From: Rhyacophila brunnea
Lineage: Eukaryota > Arthropoda > Insecta > Trichoptera > Rhyacophilidae
Assembly: GCA_022495005.1 (NCBI GenBank)
Contig: JAGYXB010000069.1
Span: 1 to 64,000 of the forward strand
DNA length: 64,000 nucleotides
Reading direction: 5' to 3'
Part shown: one piece after another, positions 35,006 to 47,430 of the stretch
Position numbering within the stretch: position 1 is the stretch's first letter
How the letters are laid out: each line of letters opens with the position of its first letter
Program-made: the position numbers and the translations under genes
Notes under the pieces: model-generated
Database searches by the model: none
Told to the model about the DNA's origin: nothing
Seen by the model: the letters and a program-made list of their open reading frames with translations, nothing else

Positions 35006-35385
35006 CAGTGACGTCCCTAGACAAAATGCCGCCCCTGGGCAGGATCATAATGCCGCACCATTTTTTAATACAATATTTTTTATCATCCGTGCTCGTGTCA
35101 TTTTTGGTCATGAAGGACGTCGAAGGACAACGGAAGTAAACTAGACATCGCGATCCCAACAAAAATTACAGTCCTGTTAAACCTTTTATGTTAATTAATA
35201 CATTTTTTTCCAACCAGTAAATGTGTTTTTTTAAAGGAACGATATTTTAGTTATTATGTAGGTACTCGGTTTAGGTAGCTATTTCTATAATTATATACCA
35301 AATGATTCTCCTCAATTTGCCGCCCTTCGAGTAACTGCCGCCCCCAACTGACGCTCAATCTGCCAAGCCCCACGGGACCTCACTG
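35006..35385. mobile_element. hAT-like MITE with perfect 8 bp target duplication (380 bp)
   Basis: Flanked by TATGGTTA on both sides (34998-35005 and 35386-35393). The ends are CAGTGACGTCCC and, reversed, CAGTGAGGTCCC (11 of 12 match). Several GCCGCCC/GCCGCACC repeats lie just inside both ends. An 8 bp duplication with CAGTG-type ends is characteristic of hAT elements. A 79-codon frame inside has no transposase features. Confidence 0.85.
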
Positions 35386-35393
35386 TATGGTTA

Positions 35394-37719
35394 AGAATAC
35401 GCCTAAAATAATTATTGTTTCTAATGAAATTGAGCAATGTAGCTTATCTCGAATGTTTCTACTAGAGGACATACTGAAGGGGAAAAATGAATACAGAGAA
35501 CCTAGTTCTAGTAGAAGGTTGACGAATATCTGAGACTGGCCATAAATTACATGCGTTAATGAACTTTTCCATAATAGAAGAAGACAGAGACGTCATTACC
35601 CAAGAAATCTCGAGCATTAAAGGAATCTAATAAAATTTAGTCGATTTTTTATAAATAAGTTTGTGTACAATAACGTGTATAATATATTATAATAATTAGC
35701 CCCAGTGAAATAATACGATATAATATTTTAAATTTAAAATATCAGTAATGTCAAGTTCAAGTACCAATATTATTTATTTATTAGCATCTACGTCTATAAT
35801 ATAAATACATACACATATATATGGTAAATATAGATTTTACTTTCATTGAATCGTATAAGTAATGTTTTTTTATAAGGTAAAACGTTAGAGTAAAAATAAT
35901 TTTGAATTAAGTAAAAACCAAAGATTTAAAAATAAATTATGTGAGTTCTGTGTACCACACCAGGGGGCATAATTATGTTTGACAAATACGCAATATTTCA
36001 AAGCAAATTTGACTTCACGAGATACAAATGGTAAAGAAATCAAATTTTCCCCATATAGTGAATCTCTATAAGTCTTTATAGAAGCGCGGAGTGTCTGCTT
36101 TTTATTATCAAAATACATCACAGATTTCAAATAAAATATTTTTATGGCAGAGAATATGAAAAACACATTTGGTTGACATATCTTTGCGATTTTTTTTTCA
36201 ACGTACAATAGGAGTTGCAAAAGTGAGAAATTGAATTATTTTGGTGAAATTTGTCGCTCTGAGATTTTCCATAAGAGCACACGACAGTTTGCTTAGAATT
36301 CGATAAAGTATTGTTATTACATTCAATATTACGAAAAAGTTTCACGTATGAAAATCTGCATTGAATAAGAATGATAGAAAGTTGACAAATCATAATCCAA
36401 GGATTTATTGTGGCAATACACGAAAATTAGCCTAATGTGCTTGAATTTTATTGTATTCAAGATTAGTATTCTTTATCGTTGGAAAACAGTACCTAGGTAT
36501 CTATTATTTTTTTCTATACATTTCAAACAAAGCTATCATACCGACATTTTAGGCGCCCTCCACCAGTCGGTGAAAATCTGGATTTTGCAGCCAAATAAAC
36601 GGGGTTTTTTGACAATTTGCGATATTGAGTTTATTTTTTATATATGAACTAGATTTAAGACTCAAGATTATCTGCCTAAGCCGTGGCTGTCGAATTCCGG
36701 GAAGCCATTCTTGAGAATTCCTGATATCCAACAACAAAGATTCTAATATGAAAACATGGAACAGAGACAAATTTAATAAGATATAAGTACCGCCCTGCAA
36801 TATAAAATCAAAGGTAGGTACTCAGATTTTACGCTTGATCGCTTTATATCTTATAGACTACTTGAATTTGTGAATCCCTTGATTTTTAAATAAATACTAT
36901 TGTCTGCTACAACTTTTATTCATTATAACATAACCCACCTTAATCAAACTTCATGCAATGCCCCCATTCCAAACTATCAGAATGTCTAATCTTTTATGAT
37001 GAATATTTTTTTAAGTACTCTCATATTATTTTCTTCATGCTTCATTATTAAGAATGGTGATCACTGAAACTTAAAGTATTTTCCAACAATCTCCTTCTAT
37101 CTGAAGCATCAATCCTGCGCCATTCTGAGTGAAATGAATCACATGAAATTACCACAAAAACTATAAATTAAATTAAACAAAAAAGGAAAAATGCTGGTGT
37201 AATATGCAGGAAGTGTAGATAGAGCGACTTTATCACAAAAGCAAAAATCTGTTGAAGCACTTTGTCATTCTCTATAGAAAAAAACATTTGAACTTGGTGT
37301 GTCAGTGACCGCGACGTTAATAAAAACAGCAAGACAAACTATGCAATCAGAAACACCGAGAAAATTGATTATTTTTATACTATGTTTATTTCACAAAACA
37401 GAATTTAAAGAGATAAATGTCCTGCAAAAAATGCCTAAGGTAATTTTTATTAAGGTTTTTTGCGTGGGTTTCTTATAAAAAAACACAATTTCCGCTCAAT
37501 TCGAACAACCACGTAAATATCTTGAATTCATGAAAAACGATTTCATTAATAATAATTGGCTTACACTTTGAATGAAAGTAAATACTTCTTTAATTTCATT
37601 TAACAATAATTATCGTAGACATTTATTTCCATATTGCTGTGTGATTATGAAGATAGTCGATTAGTGGGATTTATCTTTAATATTTTAATCAAAGTGTCTA
37701 AAATGACCTTGTTTAAATC
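35394..37719. other. AT-rich stretch with nothing recognised
   Basis: Frames of 79-111 codons occur on both strands but have the composition of translated AT-rich DNA. Confidence 0.45.
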
Positions 37720-37870
37720 TTCTTCTTCAAATGGCACTGCTACAACCCGAATTGAACCTTGATGTTAATTCGTCTCTTCCACTGTCCACTGTATCTAGTA
37801 ATCAGTGAACACTCCTGCTTAATCCACCGACCCTCGAAGTACACGGTCCTACCTGGGTGTTCGGTAAGAG
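37720..37870. repeat. possible decayed retroposon fragment
   Basis: TTCTTCTTCAAATGGCACTG followed by CTACAACCCG resembles the TTCTTCTTC ... TACAACCC pattern seen at ends of some insect SINE/LINE repeats. There is no second copy in the window, so the call is weak. Confidence 0.25.
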
Positions 37871-39734
37871 CTAGTTTAAGAAAACGTATATTTAGTAGTA
37901 TACCTATATGGTAAGCTGAAGCTCTCTCATACGTAGGTACATATAATCTTGGTGCATTGTAAATGTTGTTTATTCTCTAAATTCACATCCTCAGCCAAAA
38001 GTTTAAGAAATCATCTGACCATCCTTTCAAAATATTTCCGTAAAATCTATATCATAAATTATTATCCATATCTCATTGCTATATTATACAACTACTGATT
38101 TATAAAGCATTGTTTTAGTAGTTCTATGGTAATTTTGAAAAATAAAACAGGGATAGTTATGTGAAGTAGGTATCATATTTTTGGTTTTCTGATATCAAAA
38201 GATATCTATAAAATATTTGCCATCATTATTGAGTAGTAAAATGTAGGTTGTACCATACACGCATGTTTTCCACACTCAAGTCCCGGTCTTGTTTTTTTTT
38301 GTCTTGTAATTCTTATCTTTATCTTATATCTTTAGATGGAGTACTGATTAAACTAGATAAAGATGTATTGTGTAATTTTAATTACTAGCTATATTCCCAC
38401 AACATTGTGGATGTAGAGGATATATTAATATGTATTTCAATGATCACATCAAAAAATCTATTATTTATGATATTTTCGTGGAACATCTGCTGCTTAGAGG
38501 ACCTGCATATTCTCCCCTTGACCATGATTGTCTGTGGGAAGATCGTATTGTACACTAAATCTTTATTCAGTGATTATTGAGCATGCAGCCAATATAAGAA
38601 AAGACTCTTGTTTAGACGCCATACCGATAAGTTATGTTAAATACATGATTTTACAATGGTGTGAATTATCTGAATCCAATGAAGTATTTTAATAAGATGA
38701 AAACGTTAATTACTAATTTTGGATAATTACAGCAGCCTGATTAAATCGTGTTATAACAATTTGATAAAAATTCGTTTCAATTATCGTGACTATTTAAAGT
38801 CTTCTTGTTCAAATATATGTATGAATATTTATACTGGTATCAATCGATATTGGATCACAAGCTCATCGATATCCCTTTGACATCGCTTTGTGAGGTAATA
38901 TCGAAATAAATATAACGAAGAATATGTGGTACCCATACTTTGAAGACTATCGACATCGTAAAAGTGCATGTTTCCGTCGTAAGTTTAATAGGTCATCTGC
39001 TGGCCACGACAGGCGTGAACGATACTGTTAACTTCAGTGGAAGTTTGATCAAGTATCTAGTACTATAAAACAAAATTGAACTGCAACTTATAACCGGGAG
39101 AGCTCGTGGAAGTGATATGGCGCGCGAATAAACCAAAAACATGGCTTGATTCTCTAAGCCACCCACTTGACCTGCTTCCCAAATTGAAGTTTCTTCGACT
39201 AAAAGTTCGCGCTCTTTTTTGCTTGATTTTTATCAATTTAATAAATAAAATACTATGTATCATTAACGACTCCAACAACAACCTATATTACGTATATTAT
39301 TAATATCGCAAGAATCTGTCAACATTAGCGTAATATACGTAGATACGATTCGCCTACTCAAAAATAATAAATATACATAACACTGAAATAGAAAGATACC
39401 TGGCTAATATAAAGTAAGTGGGTACCTATATAAATATTTTTTTCAACAGTATCCCCATAAGTAAAAGTCATCACATATCGCACACTGAGATCTATACTAG
39501 GGTCGTAACTGCAAATAACATAATCTTGAGTAATTTGAGTGTGAATAGTAAATAATTAACTATAATTTAATTAATTTCAGTAGACTGCTGAAAATTGTAC
39601 CATGTTAGAATAATTTTGTGTACTGTATCCTACTGTAGTTAAATATATATAAGTAATATAAATATACTTTTTAAAATTATATCACTGCAGGTTTATTTTT
39701 GTATTATATAGTTTTTTTTATTTGAGAATTTTAT
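37871..39734. other. AT-rich stretch with nothing recognised
   Basis: GC-richer near 38990-39215 (GGCCACGACAGGCGTGAACG, AAGCCACCCACTTGACCTG) with 65-72 codon frames on both strands that show no motif. Confidence 0.4.
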
Positions 39735-39962
39735 TTATGTCCCGACTGTGGACATGCCGGGATACTGCATTGCGAGTTACGATGGTAGTGCTAGTTATTG
39801 GTTATTTTCAAAAGCAATGCGCTAAACTGTTTGAAGTAAATAAAAATTTACGAGTTTATATTATTATTTTGTTTTCTACAAACAGTTTACCATATTGCAC
39901 TCGAAGCACTAACACTACGATTAAAATGTACAGTTTCGTGTCACGGCGGGACTATAATATAG
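39735..39962. mobile_element. foldback element, probable MITE (about 225 bp)
   Basis: The two halves are imperfect reverse complements. The inner pair is GCAATGCGCTAAACTGTTTG and CAAACAGTTTACCATATTGC (three mismatches). Farther out CGATGGTAGTGCTAG pairs with CGAAGCACTAACACTACG, and the ends are GTCCCGACTGTG and, reversed, GTCCCGCCGTG. No clear target duplication. The 89-codon frame over it is a by-product. Confidence 0.5.
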
Positions 39963-39999
39963 TGGTTCTTGGTATGGTCGCAAAGCAATAATATTGTCA

Positions 40000-40870
40000 C
40001 GGAATGTTAATGCACTGATGATATCAAAATCGTTTAATAAGTAAACTTGAACGTTTGGAATTTCTTAAAATAACAGAAGACCTCGCTTTTAATATAAACA
40101 CTATAAAATATGATAATTGAAATATGTATTTTTCGCATCTAACACAATTAAAATGTCTTCAGTATGTAATTAAGATACAATCATTTTAGTGTCCTGAGTT
40201 CACTAAGTGAGCGAGCAATCGAGCGATAGTAAAAGATTCTGGCAGAGACTCTAAGAGCAGTTAAGCCGCAGGACCCAAACCGTGACAAAAGTTTTACTCA
40301 TTTATTACTCGGATTTATTATATCAGAGTTCAAACTCTACGTTTGAGTAGATAACGATAGTAAATGGCGCAAGTGTTTTTGAAGAGAAAAAAGTGTGCTT
40401 GGAAAAAAGTTCACCTTCACAGAAACGAACAAAGGTCATATTTCCGCTAAAATTTCCTCTTATAGTAGAAATGTACCACAAAAAGGTACATAAAAATAGC
40501 AAAAATGACTAGGTAGTTAAATCTAGCGTTAAATCATCATCATACGCGACGTGAATGAGAAATCTGACAATATTTGTATTGTTAACATATTGTGTCTAAT
40601 AAGTATCTTAGAAATCGGGAGCATAAGTTATTTTTTACTCACAAGATAGAGAACAAATATACTCATAGATAGTGTTAATTGGCCGAGCAATAACTATATT
40701 TAACAAAAACGGATATTGATATATTCCACTAACGCGGGGATGAATTTATGAGGAAAAGTTGTTTTATAAATACTTACAAAATGGTATACTTAGACTAAGC
40801 CCACTCGGCTTACCTACTTCCTTGTATTATTATTTATAATTTTTATATTCACACTCGTGATTTTTATTTT
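40000..40870. other. AT-rich stretch with nothing recognised
   Basis: No coding or repeat signal supported. Minor GC patch at 40195-40290. Confidence 0.45.
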
Positions 40871-41034
40871 TTAATATTATTAAAATAACCATATCCTTGC
40901 TTTTTCATACAATGTGGTTGTCAAACACCCAGACTTTTAGAAAATCACATAAATATATTGTTTCCTCACCGGTCGAACTCAGAGCTCCCGGATGGAAGGC
41001 CAGCCGCTTTACGCACTGCGTCACGAGAGCGTCT
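40871..41034 (-). mobile_element. tRNA-derived SINE, copy 1
   Basis: Read on the minus strand: a tRNA-like head with GCTCTCGTGACGCAGTGCG as A-box region, GGCTGGCCTTCCATCCGG, and GAGTTCGACCGG in the B-box position; then a body with GGGTGTTTGACAACCAC and a 3' end TTGTATGAAAAAGCAAGGA, TGGTTATTTTAATAAT. Every block recurs in order at 46792-46970 on the plus strand. The B box here is slightly decayed. It is a RNA polymerase III-type retroposon and has no coding capacity. Confidence 0.8.
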
Positions 41035-41159
41035 CATACTTCTGATTAATATTAGTATAGTAGTAATATTGTGTCTTTTTGTAAAGTTCACCACATATTA
41101 CGTTTACCTTACTTTGGCCGAGCATCGTCAAACTCTAGTGTTACAGACCCATTAATGTC

Positions 41160-42160
41160 ATCACAGTCTAGTGTCGGGGTCTTAATATGTATGCAAAATA
41201 TTTTTAATTGAAAGTGGTTATAGTTTTAACGTAAGCTATATACGAGTATGTTTATATGTATCCATTTTACAACATATTATGCGTAATATTAAATCTTGCA
41301 TATAGTTACACATACCTACTGAAAATGAGGTCAAACCATATACCTATACATTAAAGCCTATTCCTCGAAAAAGGTTGCCTTAGAAAAGGTAACAAGATCT
41401 GGAAGGTTTTTGTGGCATGCGCCAAAGCTTCCGCGATAGGCACCAGACCTCATTTCCGGCCTTTTCCGTTTTCATAGGATACCAACAAGGTGGGTTATAT
41501 TGAAAAACTATTTTGAGCTTTAATAATCCAGTGAATATTTTATAATACACTAAACATACTTTATTATATTAACTACGTGGCTAAGCTTATAAAGCTCAAA
41601 GATGTAGTATTTGAAAGCTTCTGGTAAAAACTGCCGAAACATGTTTTTAACATAAATAACATTATTAAAAGGCCTTGATTAGTCACTTGATGTGTTAACA
41701 ATTTTATTTGTAGAATATATTGAACTATTAATTTTAATTTTTTTTTTATTTTGTCAATATGATTTATTTTAAAATTGAATGCATACTTAACAGTAAAAAT
41801 AAGTAACCGTATTTGACAAATAGAAGTAAAACTTTCTGTTACGTTTATGGTTAAAAATATATTCAGTTTCTATTTTTTCGTATTCTAAAATTAAAATAAT
41901 TGGTTTATAAAATATGAATATGGATTTTTTTTGTATTGAATTATTCGGAACATTTAGAGATGTTGTTCACTTAATTATTACAAACAACAATAGTCTCTAT
42001 AAGCTGTGCAAGTTTTATCTATAAAGATTTATAAAAGTAATGTTTTAGTTATAATTATTAAAATGGGAACGAAAAACGTTATATCTTTCGTGGCGCAGCT
42101 AAATCCGATTTACTCCATATTCACGTCAAGAAGTGTGATACACATATCATTATCTATGAA
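41160..42160. other. AT-rich stretch with nothing recognised
   Basis: GC-richer at 41350-41480 without frames, ends or RNA signals. Confidence 0.4.
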
Positions 42161-42172
42161 ACACTTTAAGCC

Positions 42173-42587
42173 GGGTGCCGGACGAAATCCCGAAGGCCGA
42201 AGTCCCGAATGCTGAAATCCCGAATGGCCGAAATCCCGAATGCCGAAATCCCGAATGCTGAAATCCCGAATGGCCGGAATCCCGAAGGCCGAAAAACAAG
42301 AGAGAAAAAAAAACATTTTTTTGTGAAAAAATGGTTTTTGTGCCTCTTGTAAAAGTGCGCAATTCAAGATTGTGCAATTATTGATGTTTGTATTTTTTTA
42401 TTTTTAGGGATTTCGGCCTTCGGGATTCCGGCCATTCGGGATTTCGGCCATTCGGGATTTCGGTATTCGGGATTTCGGCTTTCGGGATTTCGGGATTTAG
42501 GCTTTCGGGATTTCGGCCATTCGGGATTTCAGCATTAGGGAATTCGGCCTTTGGGATTCCGGCCTTCGGGATTTCGACCCAAACCCC
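42173..42587. mobile_element. hAT-like element made of inverted minisatellite arrays
   Basis: Flanked by a perfect direct repeat TTTAAGCC (42165-42172 and 42588-42595; with the preceding C it is 9 bp). The left part (about 42183-42290) is a tandem array of about 15-16 base units, GAAATCCCGAATGGCC with variants. The right part (42408-42576) is the same unit array inverted, GGCCATTCGGGATTTC. An AT-rich spacer of about 115 bases lies between. The ends share GAAATCCCGAAGGCC. The 8 bp duplication fits hAT. Frames of up to 98 codons with FGI and IPN repeats are artefacts of the 15/16-mer array. Confidence 0.85.
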
Positions 42588-42599
42588 TTTAAGCCTGGA

Positions 42600-45500
42600 T
42601 GCCTGAAGAGGAATGGTTCGTGTATAGTCAAATAGTTGGTTTTCGAATAATTTTATTTTTTCATTCATACGCATTTAATCATTCAGGCATAAACTACCTA
42701 TATAAAATTTTATAGATTAAAATATGATCGTTAAATTGTAAGCCCCTTCAAATTTGTATAGGCAATCTATTGCAGATAGGTATACAACGTTCCAGCAGTT
42801 GTGGAATTAAAATTATGCAGTGGGTGCACTTTATGAATAGCAATACTGTTATCCATAATAATTTATTTCAGATAATTGACCAGGATGTATAATAGTATAA
42901 TGTCGATGTTAATAGAATTTAAATATTGACTAATCGAAATTTCAATATAGCACACTTTAACGTGAAATGTAAATAAATTATGTAGAATATAGTATTTACA
43001 GTCACGCAAGAGATATTAGCTGATACTAAATAAATTACATCATAAAAATGACATTATGACATTATAATATCATTTGTTGACTGAATATAATATTTAAGTA
43101 TGTATTATAGTTTTGATTAAATACCTACATGACCGGTAAACTTCTTTATAATATGACGTAGTTATTCTATATAGAATTCAAATACATTAGAATACTAAAT
43201 ACTTAGCAGTAGTGAGTAGACTGTTACTGAAGTTAAATAATACGCTATTATTCTAAATCTCTTTAAAATAGTCAATCTATTTACATGTTCAATACCTCTG
43301 TTCATGCACTCAAGTAGGTACCTACTGCAGTAAATGAACATTTCTTTGTTTTATATTATTATAATCTATTTAATTTGTAATATTTCACATGACAGTAGGT
43401 ACACAATTATTATTTACTTTATTATATTGCTATGTCAACTTTATTTTACTTGAAATATTGTTCTTGTTCATATAAATATTATTACGAAATTATAATATTT
43501 TATTATTATTGAACCGTATTTTTATGGTTTGCCTATGTACGTTATTCTCATTTGAATTAGTTATCAATTGTTATTTTAAAATGATTGCGCTGTTTAAAAA
43601 TGTGTAAATAATACGCACTTTCAGGCAGTGGTTGGTAGGTAACTAAGCTAAAATGATTGGTTTCTAATGTAGAATTGATGTTAGGTATTGTTCATTTATC
43701 TATTTAGGATTTAAGTGAGAGAAAGAGAATGTCAGGTATGGTGGACATCGATATTATTATGCATACGTGTACGTTTAGTTATTTTTATTTAATATTAACT
43801 TATCCGTATTGTAAGACTCCATTCCCTCACTGATTGCATTACTGTAGTTCCTGTCAGTAGAGCGTCCAAAAATAACACTATGACAGGTCAGAGAATAATA
43901 TCTTTGTTGGATTATAAAAGCCTTATCTAAGTAAAGCGGAACGAGAGGATGTACATTCCTTTCAATTTGAATACGTCAAAATGAAGTTGACTTACCGCCA
44001 AACAGCTGTTACCTTTTGTCGTTGTAAGCTTTTTTTAATGTCGACTCATAGTCTGTTTAGATTTGAACCGTACATTCCTACACCGTGGATTTGAATGTAT
44101 CTTTTACAATATTTTACTTGTAGAATAATATTTAGAAATAGGTTAATGTTTGGATATAGACAATAAACTCAGTAATATATATTATATTAAATGCTATTAA
44201 TACTATCGACAGAGGGGAGGGTACTTGATGGAATTTTATTTTAAATCCATTAAAATATTAAATCCTGTTTGTATCACCAGGAAAAATAGTGTGATAGTTA
44301 TTAATTAAGCAATGAAAAAAAAAGACCTATATTATATCATTATGTAGCTGCTAACTAGGTATATACGTTAATAGTAAAAAATGGTCAAAGAAAGTACTGA
44401 CAACTATGATTTAATTACTCGTATAGCTAACATTTGATAAGTTCTTTAATGCAAAATAAAAAGATTTTTTTGAAAGATTACATGTGTATTAAAATACTCT
44501 TCTATTCGATACTTTTATGCAAAATAATGTTACTTGTTTGGTACTTATCCATAATTTAATTATTTAATTATCTCAAATTTAATAAATATGTTAAAATAAT
44601 TCAACAATAAATAGGCTTTTTGATATACTTTGACCCTATTGCATAGTGCTTTATTCATTTAGTATATTATGTTGCATAACATTGTAAGTCAGTAAGTTAC
44701 AATAAGACAGAGACTAAAAGGACAAGGGGGTGAAGTAATCTGCTATGGAATGGGCAACTACCCACTAGCTAGACGTTGAAATATAATTAAAATAATGGAA
44801 ACTTTCAAAAGGTCATGCTGCAGACGAGGGGAATCTAAATGTCTTACTGCTGAAGTAGACAACGACGTCTGATGACTTCACTTTATTGTTGTGAAGCTAC
44901 TTACGAAAGGTGATACGAGGCTTGTAATACATTAAAAAAACTTGCAAGCAAAAAGACGAAATAAATTATTCAAGTACTTCCATACAACATTATAAATAAA
45001 TATACAAATATACTTGCAAGATGTTTTACTTTACAAATACATTATAATGGTTTTTATTCATTATCCGATGCCGAGTTATTTCTTTACGGATAAATGGGAT
45101 GAATGGGAGTACCTTGCCTCTTAAAAGAAGAAGCTCTAACTTACAAGGTACATAGCAATTGATAATAATATACAAATAACGTGTTCTTGCTAAAAAAAAT
45201 AGAGTAACGGAATAAGATTTAGGTAAATTTAGAATTAATTGAACAAAATATTCTATACCAATATACGTAAAGTTTAACGAACAGTTCTTAGCTGATTCAA
45301 CCATTGGCGCATTAACACATAATCAGCGTTAACTTGGCGCCGCTTGTCCTTATTAAAAATGATTTATTTATCCTTTTTAGATATTACTTAAAACCCTCAA
45401 AATCTACCTACATATTTAAAAAGAGTATTATACATTGAAGTGTACCTACACAAGCTTAAAATATATATATATATATAAGTACTTAACAACAAAGTTGTCA

Positions 45501-45650
45501 AATTTTGTACAAAATGTAATCTGGTTGTTGGTCCACATTTTTTTTCCTTTTAAATCTGTCTTCAATGCATTGAAAGCATTAATACGCCACATTAGAAGCA
45601 AGTAATCCATTACACATGGTCTTTTGAACCATCTTCGAATATAAGAAGAT
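42600..45650. other. AT-rich stretch with nothing recognised
   Basis: About 3 kb without coding, RNA or repeat signals I can support, apart from TA-rich simple sequence (for example 45459-45477). Confidence 0.5.
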
Positions 45651-45655
45651 CATAA

Positions 45656-45775
45656 TGTGGGCCTCCACAGAGTGGATCGGTGGAGGCTGTATTAACAGAT
45701 TTTTATTTTTAGAAGAAATAGATATTAGCCACTTGCTCAACCTATTATATCCATACTCTGGGTCCAACACACATA
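45656..45775 (-). repeat. fragment of a dispersed repeat shared with 52786-52905
   Basis: GGCCTCCACAGAGTGGATCG and ATTAGCCACTTGCTCAACCT, ATTATATCCATA correspond to GGCCTCCACAGAGTTTTG and TGTAGCTACTTGCTCAACCT, ATTAGGTCTATA at 52790-52880. There the block is the tail side of a tRNA-derived SINE on the minus strand, so this is probably a headless copy. Confidence 0.5.
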
Positions 45776-45865
45776 GAAAACGGTAGGTATTTGATGAATG
45801 ATATTAATTTATAAGAATAAATAAATGCTTACAATCTAATAAGTACTAAAATATAATATATCCAG

Positions 45866-46029
45866 AGAGATCTGCACTTGTTCGGTCACATCGTCAGCAC
45901 ACGACGATGGTGCGACAACGTGACGAATGCCTCTCAGTATCTTTAGTGATTGCGAATGGCAGAATGCAAGATCGTTGCAGAGATTCTGAAAGGAGTCAAA
46001 ATCTTCATCGATGAGGAGCACGACAATAA
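45866..46029 (+). pseudogene. decayed LINE reverse transcriptase C-terminus
   Basis: The plus-strand frame reads RDLHLFGHIVSTRRWCDNVT, then NASQYL, two stops, LRMAECKIVAEILKGVKIF and EEHDN. The FGHIV block, the RWxDxV block and the final HD are the order found in LINE reverse transcriptase tails such as 15062-15733 (FFGHIVR ... ARWTDQVK ... HDPQ), but the basic linker between the first two is missing. Old, internally deleted copy. Resemblance only; moderate support. Confidence 0.5.
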
Positions 46030-46791
46030 AGAAAACGAAGTATTATAATAATACATTGAATATTTATAAATAATCAAATCGAAGCTCATCCGTGGTTTAT
46101 TTAACTATTCAACTATTTTAGGTGGCTCTAATTTTATGCTAGCCAAGAAACTTGAGGACTAACATTAGATTGAACAGTTTTTCGGAGGGTAAGAAGCAAT
46201 ATTGTATTCGTTGTTGACATTAAGTCAAAGTGAAGTTACAGATTAAAAAAAGAAAATTCGTAACACCTTGTAACTTAAAAGTTGGTATTTAGTCCCCATG
46301 AATGAGTTTAATGTCAAAAATTACATTACTCACCGAAGTTGGTATTGATATGCAAGGGTTTATGTGGGAGGGTTTGTTTCACTACATTAAAACCATGGAT
46401 TCGGGGAAATTAAATATTCAGTATATTTTATTTATAAGACTTATAAATTGATTGAAGTAACCATTAATAAAATTATTATCCATATTTAACGTTCACACAC
46501 AAGCGGAGAGGTATCGAATTGGAATCAGATGCGATGGTCAAGGCTTGAGCGATAGTTCCCAACTGTCTAGTACCTACCCTCTGTCCTTCGTCCACCCAGA
46601 AACAGGTAACGGTATTTTTTCACTTGTTTATTTTGCTGCGCATCCTGCCCTAGCATTCCAGTATCGACTCGTTTACAGTTACAAATATTATTATGACCGA
46701 GTTTTTTCTTTCTAATTCTGTCGATTGCAGGATTTTTTATGTAGGATTTAGGCATATCATGTGATATTTGGTATCAATATATACGATACAG

Positions 46792-46970
46792 CGGCTCTCC
46801 TGGTGCAGTGTGAAAGGCGCTGGCCTTCCACCCGAGAGTTCTGGGTTCGATTCCCGGTGATGACACAATATTTATGTGTTTTGCTCTACTGCTTGGGTGT
46901 TTCTGATTGTTCAAAATTACTAACAACCACCTTGTACGAAAAAGCAAAGACGTGGTTATTAATAATTCTA
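46792..46970 (+). mobile_element. tRNA-derived SINE, copy 2
   Basis: The head has CTGGTGCAGTGTGAAAGGCG (A-box region), GGCCTTCCACCCGAGAG and a perfect B box GGTTCGATTCC (46844-46854). The body carries TGCTTGGGTGTTTCTG and ACAACCACCTTGTACGAAAA, AGCAAAGACGTGGTTATT, then a TA-rich tail. It matches copy 1 (40871-41034) along its length. Head and promoter are better kept than in copy 1. The target duplication is obscured by flanking TA repeats. Confidence 0.8.
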
Positions 46971-47079
46971 ATATATATTTATATATATATACTATACATA
47001 CTAATAATATAATGTAGTAGATATTAGATTAGAATAACAATAATCCCGCATCTTGCAAAATCACATGTAGATTTTAGCC

Positions 47080-47430
47080 GGCTCTCATATCTAAGCTCGC
47101 CTCGTCTGCCGCACAGACATAAATCAAACCTTCCAAAAACGTCGATCCGGTTTTCCATATGAATACCGCTCACGCAAGTAACCTTCGAAAGGTATAGATA
47201 TTTAGATGCGGCGATCGGCGAGCCGGTATAGGAACGACCAATTTGTAAGTATTCGCATGTATCCTAACGTCTTCGATTCGCAGCCCGAAAAGCATGCAAT
47301 TTTTCAATAATTGCAACAGTAGATGTTTTTTTTTTCAAACTAAACAGTCGCATTCGACCAATTGGCGGAGCTAGCTATATTTGGCAACGTGTGTTTTGTG
47401 AATAATGACGTATTCGACACGTTGCAGGCG
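47080..47430. other. GC-richer non-coding island
   Basis: Contains CTCGCCTCGTCTGCCGCACAG, GATGCGGCGATCGGCGAGCC and, at 47381-47425, an inverted pair GGCAACGTGTG and GACACGTTGC. No coding frame. Candidate regulatory DNA. Confidence 0.35.

Noticed and set aside
42183..42576. CRISPR array
   Set aside because: Units are contiguous 15-16 base minisatellite repeats in inverted halves, without spacers, in a eukaryotic context.
42110..42674. Repetitive proteins rich in FGI or IPN
   Set aside because: Frames on both strands are translation artefacts of an inverted 15-16 base array.
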